Positions 46,528 to 55,548 are shown, numbered from the stretch's first letter. The stretch: DNA of 55,645 nt from Candidatus Delongbacteria bacterium (GCA_041675285.1 JBAYTZ010000020.1:1-55645); one strand, 5' to 3'. Notes: generated by a model not told the origin, from the sequence alone. A program made the numbers and translations.

Positions 46528-46971
46528 CTAGCCCTCGATGGGCTGAACGCTGCCACCGGCCGCTTCGATGCGGGCCTGGGCCGACTTGGACACCTTGACC
46601 CCGCTCACCGTCAGCTTGGCTTTCAGATCGCCGTCGCAGAGGATCTTCACCGGCGCGTTCAGGCGCTCGATCAGACCGGCCGCCAGCAGCGTGTCCGGAC
46701 TCACCAGGCCGTCCACCAGAGCTTCCAGCATGCTCAGCTGGACGATCTGGTTTTCTTCCCGGTGAATGTTGGTGAAGCCGCGCTTGGGCAGACGCCGCTG
46801 GATGGGCATCTGGCCGCCTTCAAACCAAGCCCGGTGCTTGGCGCCGGAGCGGGACATCTGGCCCTTGTGGCCTTTGCCCGCCGTGCCGCCGTGTCCGGAG
46901 GCGTCACCACGCGCGATCTTCTTGCGGCGGTGGTGCGAGCCCTCCGCGTACTTCAGGGATCCCAGGTTCAT
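46528..46971 (-). CDS. rplO: 50S ribosomal protein L15
   Basis: Binds 23S rRNA and organises late 50S assembly. The 147 residues begin with the Gly/Lys-rich N-terminal extension (HHRRKKIARGDASGHGGTAG, KGHKGQMSRSG). They continue with FEGGQMPIQRRLPKRGFTNI and a C-terminal globular part (LTVSGVKVSKSAQARIEAAG). It is placed between rpmD and secY. Confidence 0.97.
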   Translation of the reverse strand: MNLGSLKYAEGSHHRRKKIARGDASGHGGTAGKGHKGQMSRSGAKHRAWFEGGQMPIQRRLPKRGFTNIHREENQIVQLSMLEALVDGLVSPDTLLAAGLIERLNAPVKILCDGDLKAKLTVSGVKVSKSAQARIEAAGGSVQPIEG

Positions 46972-46981
46972 CGGAACCCTC

Positions 46982-47164
46982 CTAGTCGTTGATTTCTTCC
47001 ACCTGCAGCAGGTGAGGAATGGCCTTCACCATGCCCAGGATCTGCGGGGTGGCCTCATGCACGACGCTCTGGTGCAAGCGCCGCAAACCGAGCGCCTGAA
47101 CCGTGGCGCGCTGGGCCTGGGGGCGACCGATGACGCTGCGCGTGTAGGTGATCTTCAGCTTCAT
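46982..47164 (-). CDS. rpmD: 50S ribosomal protein L30
   Basis: A 60-residue protein: MKLKITYTRSVIGRPQAQRA, TVQALGLRRLHQSVVHEATP, then the MVKAIPHLLQVEE ending. The SVIGRPxxQRxTVxALGLRR pattern is the L30 signature. ATG 47164 overlaps the rpsE stop (ATGA). A longer in-frame extension upstream is the antisense or shadow of rpsE and is not used. Confidence 0.96.
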   Translation of the reverse strand: MKLKITYTRSVIGRPQAQRATVQALGLRRLHQSVVHEATPQILGMVKAIPHLLQVEEIND

Positions 47165-47691
47165 GCCTCGCTGGCCTCCTTCTGCGCATCCATGTGATAG
47201 ATGGAGCGCAGGCTGCGGCCCAGACGGCGGGAGAGCTGGCCGGGGCTGGTAAGCTCCAGCAGCGCCTGGAAGGCCGCCTTGACCTCGTTGTGCGGGTTGT
47301 TGGAGCCCAGGCTCTTGGACAGCACGTCGTGCACGCCCAGGCACTCCATCACGGCGCGCACGTTCTTGCCCGCGATGATGCCGGTACCCGCGGAGGCGGG
47401 ACGGAGCAGCACGCGGCCGGCGCCGAACTTGCCGATGATCTCGTGGGGAATGGTGCTGCCGGACAGCTCCACGCGGATCATGTTCCGCTTGGCGGCCTCG
47501 GTGCCCTTTTCGATGGCGTTCACCACTTCGTTGGCCTTGCCCAGGCCCCAGCCCACGCGTCCGTTGCCGTCACCCACGACCACGATGGCGTTGAAGCCAA
47601 AGTTGCGGCCGCCCTTCACCACTTTGGCGGTGCGGTTGATGTTGACAACCTTCTCGATCAGGCCCAATTCCTGGGGATTCACGTGTTCCAA
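47161..47691 (-). CDS. rpsE: 30S ribosomal protein S5
   Basis: 30S protein of the mRNA entry region and decoding accuracy. The 176 residues show the double-stranded-RNA-like N-terminal domain (VVKGGRNFGFNAIVVVGDGN, GRVGWGLGKANEVVNAIEKG). The C-terminal domain has VLLRPASAGTGIIAG and SLGSNNPHNEVKAAFQALLE. It starts at TTG 47691 with GGGAG 6 bases upstream. GTG 47682 is an alternative. Confidence 0.97.
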   Translation of the reverse strand: MEHVNPQELGLIEKVVNINRTAKVVKGGRNFGFNAIVVVGDGNGRVGWGLGKANEVVNAIEKGTEAAKRNMIRVELSGSTIPHEIIGKFGAGRVLLRPASAGTGIIAGKNVRAVMECLGVHDVLSKSLGSNNPHNEVKAAFQALLELTSPGQLSRRLGRSLRSIYHMDAQKEASEA

Positions 47692-47710
47692 GGGTCTCTC
47701 CCGGTTCTCG

Positions 47711-48079
47711 TTAGAAATTGAGACCGCCCTCGCGGGCCCCGTCGGCCACGGCCTTCACCCGACCCCAGTATTTGTAACCGGAGCGGTCGAAGACGCAGGC
47801 GCTGATCTCGCGGCTCAGAGCCAACTCGGCCAGGGCCTTGCCCACGATGTGGCTCTTCTCCACCGGGGTCTTGGCCTCGGCCAGGCGCTCGGCCAGGTCC
47901 TTGGACTTGGTGGAGCTGGCGGCCAGGGTCTGCCCCTGTTCGTCGTCGACGAGCTGCGCATAGACATGCTTGGCGCTGCGGAAAACCGACAGGCGCGGGC
48001 GCAGGGCCGTGCCGCTCACTTTCTTGCGGGTGTGCATGTGGCGCCGTTCGCGCCCCAGCTGGCGAATGTTCGTGCTCAT
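47711..48079 (-). CDS. rplR: 50S ribosomal protein L18
   Basis: 5S rRNA-binding protein of the central protuberance. The 122 residues have RKKVSGTALRPRLSVFRSAK, HVYAQLVDDEQGQTLAASST and the terminal CVFDRSGYKYWGRVKAVADG with AREGGLNF. It lies between rplF and rpsE with short spacers, as standard. Confidence 0.97.
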   Translation of the reverse strand: MSTNIRQLGRERRHMHTRKKVSGTALRPRLSVFRSAKHVYAQLVDDEQGQTLAASSTKSKDLAERLAEAKTPVEKSHIVGKALAELALSREISACVFDRSGYKYWGRVKAVADGAREGGLNF

Positions 48080-48090
48080 GGCATCCTGCC

Positions 48091-48630
48091 TTACTTCTTG
48101 CCCGTCTTGCCGGCTTTGCGCTCGACGTACTCGCCCACGTAGCGGATGCCCTTGCCCTTGTAGGGCTCGGGAACCTTGAAGCCACGCACGATCGCCGCGA
48201 CCTCGCCCACCAGGGCGCGGTCCGTGCCGCTGATCTCGATCTGGGTCGGCTTGGGCACCAAAATCTCCACTCCCGACGGGGGAACGAACAGGATCTGGTG
48301 GGTGAAGCCCAGCTTCAGCAGCAGCCGGCCGGTGCGCAGCTCCGCCGTGTAGCCCACGCCCTGGATCTCCAACTTCTTCTGGAAGCCGGCGGTGACGCCG
48401 GTGACCATGTTGGCGATCATGGCGCGCGTCATGCCGTGCAGGGCACGGTGCCGCGGCTGGTCGTCCGGGCGCTCCACCAGGACGTTGCCCTCTTCTACCT
48501 TCACGACCATGTCCGGATGGATGGCCATCTCCAGCAGACCCTTGGGCCCCTTCACCGCTACCCGGTGCTCGGACTGGGTGACCTCGACCCCCTTCGGCAC
48601 GGGGACGGGCAGTCTTCCGATTCGTGACAC
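48091..48630 (-). CDS. rplF: 50S ribosomal protein L6
   Basis: 50S protein near the factor-binding site. The 179 residues show the two L6 repeats (MSRIGRLPVPVPKGVEVTQS, HRVAVKGPKGLLEMAI) and the signature PEPYKGKGIRYVGEYVERKA near the end. GTG 48630 with AAGGAGG 5 bases upstream is the natural start; a longer frame to 48708 overlaps rpsH and is unlikely. Confidence 0.97.
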   Translation of the reverse strand: MSRIGRLPVPVPKGVEVTQSEHRVAVKGPKGLLEMAIHPDMVVKVEEGNVLVERPDDQPRHRALHGMTRAMIANMVTGVTAGFQKKLEIQGVGYTAELRTGRLLLKLGFTHQILFVPPSGVEILVPKPTQIEISGTDRALVGEVAAIVRGFKVPEPYKGKGIRYVGEYVERKAGKTGKK

Positions 48631-48640
48631 CTCAGCCTCC

Positions 48641-49039
48641 TTACCAGATGTAGCAGAGGACCTCGCCACCCACATTGCGGGCACGCGCCTCTTTGTTGGT
48701 GATGACACCTTCCGGCGTGCTCAGGATCGCGATGCCCAGGTTGTTGCGCACCCGGGGCAGCTTGTCCGTGCCGCGGTACTGGCGCAAGCCGGGCTTCGAG
48801 ATCCGGCGCAGGCCGGTGATCACGCTGCGGCCGTCGCTTCCAAAGCGCAGGGCGATCCGGATGGTGCCCTGCACCGCCTCCGTCTCCACCTTGTAGCCGC
48901 GGATATAGCCTTCCTTGGCCAGGATATCCACGATGCGCAGCTTGATGTTCGAGCTGGGGCAGTCCACAACGCGCTTGTTCGCGTGAATGGCGTTGCGGAT
49001 GCGCGTCAGCAGATCAGCGATGGGATCCGTCACAGGCAT
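48641..49039 (-). CDS. rpsH: 30S ribosomal protein S8
   Basis: Primary 16S rRNA-binding protein and, in E. coli, translational repressor of the spc operon. The 132 residues have DPIADLLTRIRNAIHANKRV and the C-terminal LGIAILSTPEGVITNKEARA with RNVGGEVLCYIW, the S8 signature. It lies between rpsN and rplF. Confidence 0.98.
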   Translation of the reverse strand: MPVTDPIADLLTRIRNAIHANKRVVDCPSSNIKLRIVDILAKEGYIRGYKVETEAVQGTIRIALRFGSDGRSVITGLRRISKPGLRQYRGTDKLPRVRNNLGIAILSTPEGVITNKEARARNVGGEVLCYIW

Positions 49040-49049
49040 TGGGTCCTCC

Positions 49050-49235
49050 TTACCAGCTCGCCTTCACCACGCCCGGGATCTCACCCGCCAGGGCCATCTG
49101 CCGGAAGCAGATGCGGCACAGCCCGAATTTGCGCAGATAGGCCCGCGAGCGACCGCACTTGCGGCAGCGCGTGTAGGCGCGCACCTTGAACTTGGGCGTT
49201 CCCTGCTGCTTCTTGATCAGTGCTTGACGGGCCAT
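49050..49235 (-). CDS. rpsN: 30S ribosomal protein S14, zinc-binding type (type Z)
   Basis: The 61-residue form has CRKC (24-27 region) and CRIC cysteine pairs in YTRCRKCGRSRAYLRKFGLC and RICFRQMALAGEIPGV, so it is the zinc-containing short S14. It sits between rplE and rpsH. ATG 49235 follows the rplE stop directly. Confidence 0.97.
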   Translation of the reverse strand: MARQALIKKQQGTPKFKVRAYTRCRKCGRSRAYLRKFGLCRICFRQMALAGEIPGVVKASW

Positions 49236-49236
49236 G

Positions 49237-49794
49237 TCACTGGTTCCTCTTGACGAAGGGCATGCCGAGCTCAGCCAGCAGCACCTTGCACTCTTCATCC
49301 GTGCGGGCTGTGGTCACGAAGCAAATGTCCATGCCATGCACACGCTCGACCTTGTCGTAGTCGATTTCCGGAAAGACGATCTGTTCCTTGATGCCCAGGT
49401 TGTAGTTGCCCCGGCCGTCGAAGGAGCGGTCGCTCAAGCCGCGGAAGTCGCGCATGCGGGGGGTCACGATCGAGATGAAGCGATCGAGGAACTCCCACAT
49501 GGCATCCCGGCGCAGGGTGACGCTGGCACCCACCGCCATGCCCTCACGCAGCTTGAAGTTGGAGATGGACTTGCGGGCCTTGTTGATCACGGGCTTGCGG
49601 CCGGTGATCCACCCCAGCTCCTCCACCGCCGATTCCAGGGCCTTGGGCGTATCCTTGGCGGCGCCCATGCCCACGTTCAGGACGATCTTGGTCAGCTTCG
49701 GCACCTGCATGATGCTGGTGTAGCCGAAGCGCTCCATCAGGCTCTTCCGGACCTTGTCCTTGTAGGAGAGCTTCATGCGCGGTTCGTAGCTCAT
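49237..49794 (-). CDS. rplE: 50S ribosomal protein L5
   Basis: 5S rRNA-binding protein contacting the 30S head. The 185 residues show MERFGYTSIMQVPKLTKIVL, NVGMGAAKDTPKALESAVEE, GRKPVINKARKSISNFKLRE and FPEIDYDKVERVHGMDICFV. ATG 49794 gives the family length; the longer frame to 49944 overlaps rplX and is a shadow. Confidence 0.97.
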   Translation of the reverse strand: MSYEPRMKLSYKDKVRKSLMERFGYTSIMQVPKLTKIVLNVGMGAAKDTPKALESAVEELGWITGRKPVINKARKSISNFKLREGMAVGASVTLRRDAMWEFLDRFISIVTPRMRDFRGLSDRSFDGRGNYNLGIKEQIVFPEIDYDKVERVHGMDICFVTTARTDEECKVLLAELGMPFVKRNQ

Positions 49795-49798
49795 GGCG

Positions 49799-50104
49799 TC
49801 ACACCACCTCGTTTGAGTCTTTGGAGACCCGGACGCGGCGTCCGTCGACAACCTTGGCGCCCAGCTTGGCCTTCTTGCCCGTGGAGGGGTCCACGAAGGA
49901 CACCTTGGACACGTGCACCGGGGCTTCCTTCTCGATGATGCCACCGGTCTGGCCCGCGGCGCGCGGCTTGGTGTGGCGCTTGATCACGTTCACGCCTTCC
50001 ACCAGCACCTTGTCCTTCTCCGGCATGGACTGCAGAATGCGTCCCTGCTTGCCTTTGTCGACGCCCGCCAGGACGACGACCTTGTCACCCTTCTTCAATC
50101 GCAT
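49799..50104 (-). CDS. rplX: 50S ribosomal protein L24
   Basis: Assembly initiator at the tunnel exit. The 101 residues show the KOW motif MRLKKGDKVVVLAGVDKGKQ and GRILQSMPEKDKVLVEGVNV, followed by KEAPVHVSKVSFVDPSTGKK. The ATG at 50104 overlaps the rplN stop by one base (TGATG). The longer frame upstream is a shadow of rplN. Confidence 0.97.
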   Translation of the reverse strand: MRLKKGDKVVVLAGVDKGKQGRILQSMPEKDKVLVEGVNVIKRHTKPRAAGQTGGIIEKEAPVHVSKVSFVDPSTGKKAKLGAKVVDGRRVRVSKDSNEVV

Positions 50105-50472
50105 CAGAGCACCTCCGGCGCCAGGGAGACGATCTTCATGAACTGGCGGTCGCGCAGCTCGCGCGCCACCGGCCCGAAGATTCGCGTGCCCTTGGGCTCC
50201 TTCTTGTCGTCGATGATCACGGCGGCGTTGTCGTCGAAGCGGATGTAGGAACCATCCGCCCGGCGCACTTCCTTGGTGGTCCGGACGATCACGGCCTTCA
50301 CCACGGCGCCCTTCTTGATGTTGCTGGCCGGAAGGGCCTTCTTCACCGAGCACACCACGATGTCGCCCACGCTGGCGTAGCGCCGACCCGTGCCACCCAG
50401 CACGCGGAAGCACTTGAGCAGCTTGGCGCCGGTGTTGTCGGCGACGTTGAGTCGGGTTTCTTCCTGGATCAT
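50104..50472 (-). CDS. rplN: 50S ribosomal protein L14
   Basis: 50S protein at the subunit interface. The 122 residues match exactly: MIQEETRLNVADNTGAKLLK, CFRVLGGTGRRYASVGDIVV, KKGAVVKAVIVRTTKEVRRA and GTRIFGPVARELRDRQFMKI. It has the universal L14 length and lies between rpsQ and rplX. Confidence 0.98.
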   Translation of the reverse strand: MIQEETRLNVADNTGAKLLKCFRVLGGTGRRYASVGDIVVCSVKKALPASNIKKGAVVKAVIVRTTKEVRRADGSYIRFDDNAAVIIDDKKEPKGTRIFGPVARELRDRQFMKIVSLAPEVL

Positions 50473-50490
50473 GGTCCGGATCTCCCGTTC

Positions 50491-50748
50491 TTACTTCTTG
50501 CGCTCGATGATCTGCGTCAACCGCCAGCGCTTGCAGCGGCTTAGCGGCCGGCACTCGGTGATGGACACCAGATCCCCCGGCTGAGCCTCGTTGGTCTCAT
50601 CGTGGGCCATGTACTTCTTCGTGCTCTGGAAGTACTTGGAATAGATCGGATGCTTCACCTTGCGCACCACGGCCACCGTGATGCTCTTGTCCATGCCGGC
50701 GGACACAACCCGGCCCACCCGGACTTTGCGAATCCCGCGTTCCGTCAT
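50491..50748 (-). CDS. rpsQ: 30S ribosomal protein S17
   Basis: Primary 16S rRNA-binding OB-fold protein. The 85 residues have RKVRVGRVVSAGMDKSITVA, VVRKVKHPIYSKYFQSTKKY and GDLVSITECRPLSRCKRWRL. It starts 9 bases after the rpmC stop in the S10/spc order. Confidence 0.98.
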   Translation of the reverse strand: MTERGIRKVRVGRVVSAGMDKSITVAVVRKVKHPIYSKYFQSTKKYMAHDETNEAQPGDLVSITECRPLSRCKRWRLTQIIERKK

Positions 50749-50757
50749 GATACGCTC

Positions 50758-50964
50758 CTAGCCCTGGGATGCCGTCTGCACGTCCGACTCCCGCAACAGC
50801 GTGCGAAGCCGGGCGATGTCCTTGCGCAGCTGCCGGATGCGCAGGGGATTCTCCAATTGGCTCATCCCGTGCTTGTATTGCAGCTCGCCCATGTTGTTCT
50901 CGGCTTCCGTCAGTCGGGCCTCGAGATCGGCCCGGCTCAGCCGCCGGATATCACTGGTCTTCAT
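50758..50964 (-). CDS. rpmC: 50S ribosomal protein L29
   Basis: Tunnel-exit protein that helps dock SRP and trigger factor. The 68 residues form the two-helix L29 fold: SRADLEARLTEAENNMGELQ and NPLRIRQLRKDIARLRTLLR. It lies between rplP and rpsQ. Confidence 0.96.
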   Translation of the reverse strand: MKTSDIRRLSRADLEARLTEAENNMGELQYKHGMSQLENPLRIRQLRKDIARLRTLLRESDVQTASQG

Positions 50965-50973
50965 GGCGCTCTC

Positions 50974-51384
50974 CTAGTCCCGACGCTCGACGAACTTGGT
51001 GGCGATGGCCAGCTTGTGTCCCGCCAGGCGGAGGGCTTCCTGGGCCATCTCGGGCTTCACGCCCTCGATCTCGAAGAGCACCTTGCCCGGCTTCACCACG
51101 GCCACCCAGAACTCGGGGGCGCCCTTGCCCTTACCCATTCGGGTTTCGGCGGGCTTCTTGGAAACCGGCTTGTCCGGGAAGATGCGGATCCAGACCTTGC
51201 CGCCGCGCTTGATGTGGCGCGTCATGGCCACACGGGCGGCCTCGATCTGGCGGGCCGTCACCCATCCGGGCTCCAGCGCCTTCAGGCCAAACTGACCGAA
51301 ATCCACGTTGCATCCGCGGTAGGCCAGGCCCGTCATCCGTCCCCGCATGGATTTGCGGTGCTTGACTCGTTTCGGCATCAACAT
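50974..51384 (-). CDS. rplP: 50S ribosomal protein L16
   Basis: 50S protein near the A site. The 136 residues show MLMPKRVKHRKSMRGRMTGL, QIEAARVAMTRHIKRGGKVW, PVSKKPAETRMGKGKGAPEF and WVAVVKPGKVLFEIEGV. This is full length. ATG 51384 or 51378 both work; the family commonly starts MLMP. Confidence 0.98.
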   Translation of the reverse strand: MLMPKRVKHRKSMRGRMTGLAYRGCNVDFGQFGLKALEPGWVTARQIEAARVAMTRHIKRGGKVWIRIFPDKPVSKKPAETRMGKGKGAPEFWVAVVKPGKVLFEIEGVKPEMAQEALRLAGHKLAIATKFVERRD

Positions 51385-51399
51385 GATGACGATCCTTTC

Positions 51400-52089
51400 C
51401 TACTTGCGGCGCGCGGGCTTGGGCCGGTTGTTCTGCTGCTTGCTGGCCTCATAGTCCACGCCGAACTTCTCGCCGCGGCAAATCCAGACCTTCACGCCGA
51501 TGACGCCGTAGGTGGTCCGGGCTTCCGACAGCGCATAATCGATGTCTGCGCGAAGAGTGTGCAGGGGAATCCGGCCTTCCTTGTAACGCTCCGTGCGGCT
51601 CATCTCGGCTCCGCCCAGTCGGCCGGAACACATGATCTTGATGCCGTCGGCGCCGTTGCGCATGGTGGCCTGGATGGTCTTCTTCATGGCGCGGCGGAAG
51701 GACACGCGTCCCTCGAGCTGCCGGGCCACCGAGTCCGCCACGAGCTTGGCGACCAGCTCGGGCTTCTTGATCTCGATGATGTTGACCTGCACCTCGTTGT
51801 CGAACTTGAGCTTCAGCTCCTCGCGGAGGCGCTCCACGTCCTGGCCCTTCTTCCCGATCACGTGACCGGGACGGGCGGTGTGCAGGGTCAGCACCACCGT
51901 GCGGGGATGCCGCTCAATGTCGATACGGGCGATGCCGGCGTTCTGGTAGGCCTTCCGGCTCGAGATGTACTTGCGGATCTCCACGTCCTGGAGAAGCTTG
52001 TCCGCGAAGTGGTGCTCGTCAAACCAGTTGGAGGACCAGGTCTTGTTGATGCCCAGGCGGAACCCGATCGGATGCGTTTTCTGTCCCAT
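51400..52089 (-). CDS. rpsC: 30S ribosomal protein S3
   Basis: mRNA entry-channel protein. The 229 residues include MGQKTHPIGFRLGINKTWSS, the KH domain (HTARPGHVIGKKGQDVERLR), KKTIQATMRNGADGIKIMCS and GRLGGAEMSRTERYKEGRIP. It starts directly after the rplV stop with no spacer. Confidence 0.98.
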   Translation of the reverse strand: MGQKTHPIGFRLGINKTWSSNWFDEHHFADKLLQDVEIRKYISSRKAYQNAGIARIDIERHPRTVVLTLHTARPGHVIGKKGQDVERLREELKLKFDNEVQVNIIEIKKPELVAKLVADSVARQLEGRVSFRRAMKKTIQATMRNGADGIKIMCSGRLGGAEMSRTERYKEGRIPLHTLRADIDYALSEARTTYGVIGVKVWICRGEKFGVDYEASKQQNNRPKPARRK

Positions 52090-52458
52090 CTAGCCCTCCG
52101 CTCCCGTGGACTCCAGGGCCTTCTGCCCCACCACCACGGTGATATGGCTCGAACGCTTGCGAATCGTGGTCGCCCGCCCCATGGCGCGCGGCAGGAACCG
52201 CTTGGCCGTGGGACCTTCATCCACGAAGATCGTCTGGATGATCAGCTCATCCACGTCCACGCCCTTGGCGCCGTCCATTTGCTTGAAATTGGCCACGGCC
52301 GAACGCACCAACTTGGAAACCGGGGTCGACGAGCGCTTCTCGCTGAATTGCAGCTGCACAAGTGCGTCGTTGACCTTCATTCCCCGCACCAGGTCCGCCA
52401 CCAGGCGAACTTTGCGCGGCGAGATGCGCAGGTTGCGGCAGATCGCTTTCGCTTCCAT
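52090..52458 (-). CDS. rplV: 50S ribosomal protein L22
   Basis: Lines the exit tunnel. The 122 residues have ICRNLRISPRKVRLVADLVR, VDELIIQTIFVDEGPTAKRF and LPRAMGRATTIRKRSSHITV, the L22 hallmark. ATG 52458 has GAGGAG upstream; the longer frame is a shadow of rpsS. Confidence 0.97.
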   Translation of the reverse strand: MEAKAICRNLRISPRKVRLVADLVRGMKVNDALVQLQFSEKRSSTPVSKLVRSAVANFKQMDGAKGVDVDELIIQTIFVDEGPTAKRFLPRAMGRATTIRKRSSHITVVVGQKALESTGAEG

Positions 52459-52468
52459 CGCTACTCCT

Positions 52469-52753
52469 CTACCGCTTGGCCTTCTTGTCGCCCTTCTTGT
52501 CCTTGTGGCCGAAGTAGGTACGGGTGGGGGCGAACTCACCCAGCTTGTGTCCTACCATGTTGTCGGTCACGTACACCGGGATGAACTTCTTGCCGTTGTG
52601 CACGGCGAAGGTCAAGCCGATGAATTCCGGGGTGATCATCGAGCGCCGACTCCAGGTCTGGATGACCTTCTTGTTGTCGGCGTTCTTCATCGCATCCACC
52701 TTCTTCTCCAGGTGGCCGTCCACAAAGGGACCTTTCTTGATCGATCGCGCCAT
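52469..52753 (-). CDS. rpsS: 30S ribosomal protein S19
   Basis: 30S head protein forming a complex with S13. The 94 residues have MARSIKKGPFVDGHLEKKVD, IQTWSRRSMITPEFIGLTFA and VYVTDNMVGHKLGEFAPTRT, then YFGHKDKKGDKKAKR. ATG 52753 is used, not the longer shadow frame. Confidence 0.98.
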   Translation of the reverse strand: MARSIKKGPFVDGHLEKKVDAMKNADNKKVIQTWSRRSMITPEFIGLTFAVHNGKKFIPVYVTDNMVGHKLGEFAPTRTYFGHKDKKGDKKAKR

Positions 52754-52767
52754 GTGAAGATCCTTCC

Positions 52768-53595
<828 letters not shown>

Positions 53596-53611
53596 TGCCG
53601 TTCTCCGCTTC

Positions 53612-53899
53612 CTACAGACCTTCGACCAGCTCGATCTTGTCGCCGGGCTTCAAGGTCACCACGGCCTTCTTCCAGTCCGCGCGACGACCGGCGTGGGCGC
53701 CCATGCGCTTCACCTTGCCGCCCACGTTGATGGTGCGCACGCTGCTCACCGAGACGCCGTAGCGCTTCTCGACCGCCGTGCGGATCTCAATCTTGTTGGA
53801 ATCCAACGTCACCCGGAAGTAGTACTGGTTGCGCTCGTCCTTCAGCGCCACCGACTTCTCCGACAGGATGGGGTGGATCAGCACTCGCTTCTCAGCCAC
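53612..53899 (-). CDS. rplW: 50S ribosomal protein L23
   Basis: Tunnel-exit docking site for trigger factor and SRP. The 95 residues have HPILSEKSVALKDERNQYYF, NKIEIRTAVEKRYGVSVSSV and GRRADWKKAVVTLKPGDKIE. The start is GTG 53899, overlapping the rplD end by 8 bases. Confidence 0.97.
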   Translation of the reverse strand: MAEKRVLIHPILSEKSVALKDERNQYYFRVTLDSNKIEIRTAVEKRYGVSVSSVRTINVGGKVKRMGAHAGRRADWKKAVVTLKPGDKIELVEGL

Positions 53900-54524
53900 C
53901 GTACACCTCCTGCAGGCGGGCCACCGCGCTCTTCTGCAGCACGATCACCTCGCTGCCCACGATGTCCCGCACGCTGGGCTGGTCCGCCGGCTTAAGCTCC
54001 AGCTTGTAGATGTTGCGCGCCGACAGGTACAGGTTGCGATCCGTCCCCGCGGTCAGGAACAACACGCGCCGTCCTTCCAGGGTGAAGGCCTTGAGCAGAC
54101 CGGCCATGGCCTTGGAGGCCGGCTTGTCATAGCTGAAGTCCTCGACCACGACGACCTTCTGCTCCCGGGCGCGCAGCGTATAGGCGCTCATCTTGGCCAA
54201 CTGGCGAACCTTCTTGTTGACCTTCTTCTCGTATTCGTGGGGCTGGGGTCCGAAGACCGTGCCGCCGTGGCGGTACTGCGGGGCCCGGCTGGTGCCCTGC
54301 CGCGCGTTGCCCGTGCCCTTCTGCTTGTAGGGCTTGCGACCGCCGCCGCTGACCAGGCAGCGGTTCAGCGTGGCGTGGGTGCCCTGCCGCTTGGCGGTCT
54401 CCTCCGACACCACCGCCAGGTAAACGGCGTGGCCGTTGGGGTTCTCGATGTTGAACACGGCATCCGGCAGCTCAATGCGCTCGCTGGTCGGGGAGCCGTC
54501 CTTCTTGTGGATGATCACGTCCAT
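53892..54524 (-). CDS. rplD: 50S ribosomal protein L4
   Basis: Tunnel protein; in E. coli it also represses the S10 operon. The 210 residues have QGTHATLNRCLVSGGGRKPY, KQKGTGNARQGTSRAPQYRH and GGTVFGPQPHEYEKKVNKKV, the conserved extended loop. It lies between rplC and rplW. Confidence 0.98.
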   Translation of the reverse strand: MDVIIHKKDGSPTSERIELPDAVFNIENPNGHAVYLAVVSEETAKRQGTHATLNRCLVSGGGRKPYKQKGTGNARQGTSRAPQYRHGGTVFGPQPHEYEKKVNKKVRQLAKMSAYTLRAREQKVVVVEDFSYDKPASKAMAGLLKAFTLEGRRVLFLTAGTDRNLYLSARNIYKLELKPADQPSVRDIVGSEVIVLQKSAVARLQEVYGG

Positions 54525-54534
54525 GACGTTCCCC

Positions 54535-55152
54535 TTACTTCTGGATTTCCAGGAGGCCGTTGCGCGCGCCCGGCACCGCTCCCTTCACCAGCAGCAGATT
54601 CCGCTCGGCGTCCACCGCCACAACCTTGAGGTTGGACACGGTGACCCGCTCGTTTCCGCACTGGCCGGCCATGCGCCAGTTTTTGAAGGTGCGCGACGGA
54701 TCGGAGGAGGCGCCCACCGAACCGGAACCGCGGTAGGATTCGTGCACACCGTGGCTGGCCTTGAAGCCGGAGAAGTTGTGGCGTTTCATCACGCCCGTGA
54801 AGCCCCGGCCCTTGGAGGTACCGGAAACCTTCACCTTGTCACCGGCCTTGAAGATCCCGCAGGTGACCACCGAGCCCAGCTCGAAAGCGCTTAGCACGGC
54901 GCTTCGGAACTCGCGCAGATGGCGCAGCGGCTTCACGCCGGCCTTCTTCAGATGGCCGGTCTCCGGCCGGTTCATGCGGGCGGGCTTGACTTCATTGAAG
55001 CCCAGCTGCACGGCTTCGTAACCGTCCCGCTCCTTGGACTTGATCTGGGTGACGTAGCAGGGTCCGGCTTCGATGACGGTGACGGGAATGCACTCGCCCT
55101 TCTCATCGAACACCGTGGTCATCCCGAGTTTGCGTCCCAGAATGGCGCTCAT
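54535..55152 (-). CDS. rplC: 50S ribosomal protein L3
   Basis: Early 50S assembly protein reaching the peptidyl-transferase centre. The 205 residues have MSAILGRKLGMTTVFDEKGE, GTSKGRGFTGVMKRHNFSGF and the loop SDPSRTFKNWRMAGQCGNER. ATG 55152 has GGAG upstream. Confidence 0.98.
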   Translation of the reverse strand: MSAILGRKLGMTTVFDEKGECIPVTVIEAGPCYVTQIKSKERDGYEAVQLGFNEVKPARMNRPETGHLKKAGVKPLRHLREFRSAVLSAFELGSVVTCGIFKAGDKVKVSGTSKGRGFTGVMKRHNFSGFKASHGVHESYRGSGSVGASSDPSRTFKNWRMAGQCGNERVTVSNLKVVAVDAERNLLLVKGAVPGARNGLLEIQK

Positions 55153-55162
55153 AGGTGGCTCC

Positions 55163-55471
55163 TCAGGACTTGATCTCGATGTCCACGCCGGCGGGCAGTT
55201 CGAGCTTCATCAGCGCGTCGATCGTCTTGTTCGTCGCGTTGAGGATGTCGATCAGCCGCTTGTGGATGCGGGTTTCAAACTGCTCGCGGGACTTCTTGTC
55301 CACATGGGGCGACCGGTTCACCGTCACCACCGAGCGATCGGTGGGCAGCGGAATGGGACCGGCCACGATGGCACCGGAATCCCGCGCGGTCTTGATGATC
55401 TTCTCGGCCGACATGTCGATCAGGTTATGATCGTATGCCTTGAGACGGATTCGAATGTTCGGATTGGCCAC
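55163..55471 (-). CDS. rpsJ: 30S ribosomal protein S10
   Basis: 30S head protein that also joins NusB in antitermination. The 102 residues have RIRLKAYDHNLIDMSAEKII, GAIVAGPIPLPTDRSVVTVN and SPHVDKKSREQFETRIHKRL. GTG 55471 has CAGGAG 7 bases upstream. It is the first gene of the S10 block here. Confidence 0.98.
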   Translation of the reverse strand: MANPNIRIRLKAYDHNLIDMSAEKIIKTARDSGAIVAGPIPLPTDRSVVTVNRSPHVDKKSREQFETRIHKRLIDILNATNKTIDALMKLELPAGVDIEIKS

Positions 55472-55507
55472 GATCCGACTCCTGCTTAGACCATTGCCCG
55501 GGAGGTC

Positions 55508-55535
55508 GTAGGGACACGATACATCGTGTCCCTAC
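55508..55535. repeat. Perfect 13-bp palindrome between tuf and rpsJ
   Basis: GTAGGGACACGAT and ATCGTGTCCCTAC are exact inverse complements around AC. The GGGACACGAT...ATCGTGTCCC form belongs to a kind of dispersed palindromic repeat seen in many bacteria. It is the only sizeable structure in the tuf-rpsJ spacer and could attenuate or process the transcript. Confidence 0.8.
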
Positions 55536-55548
55536 CTGTCCGGGTCGA

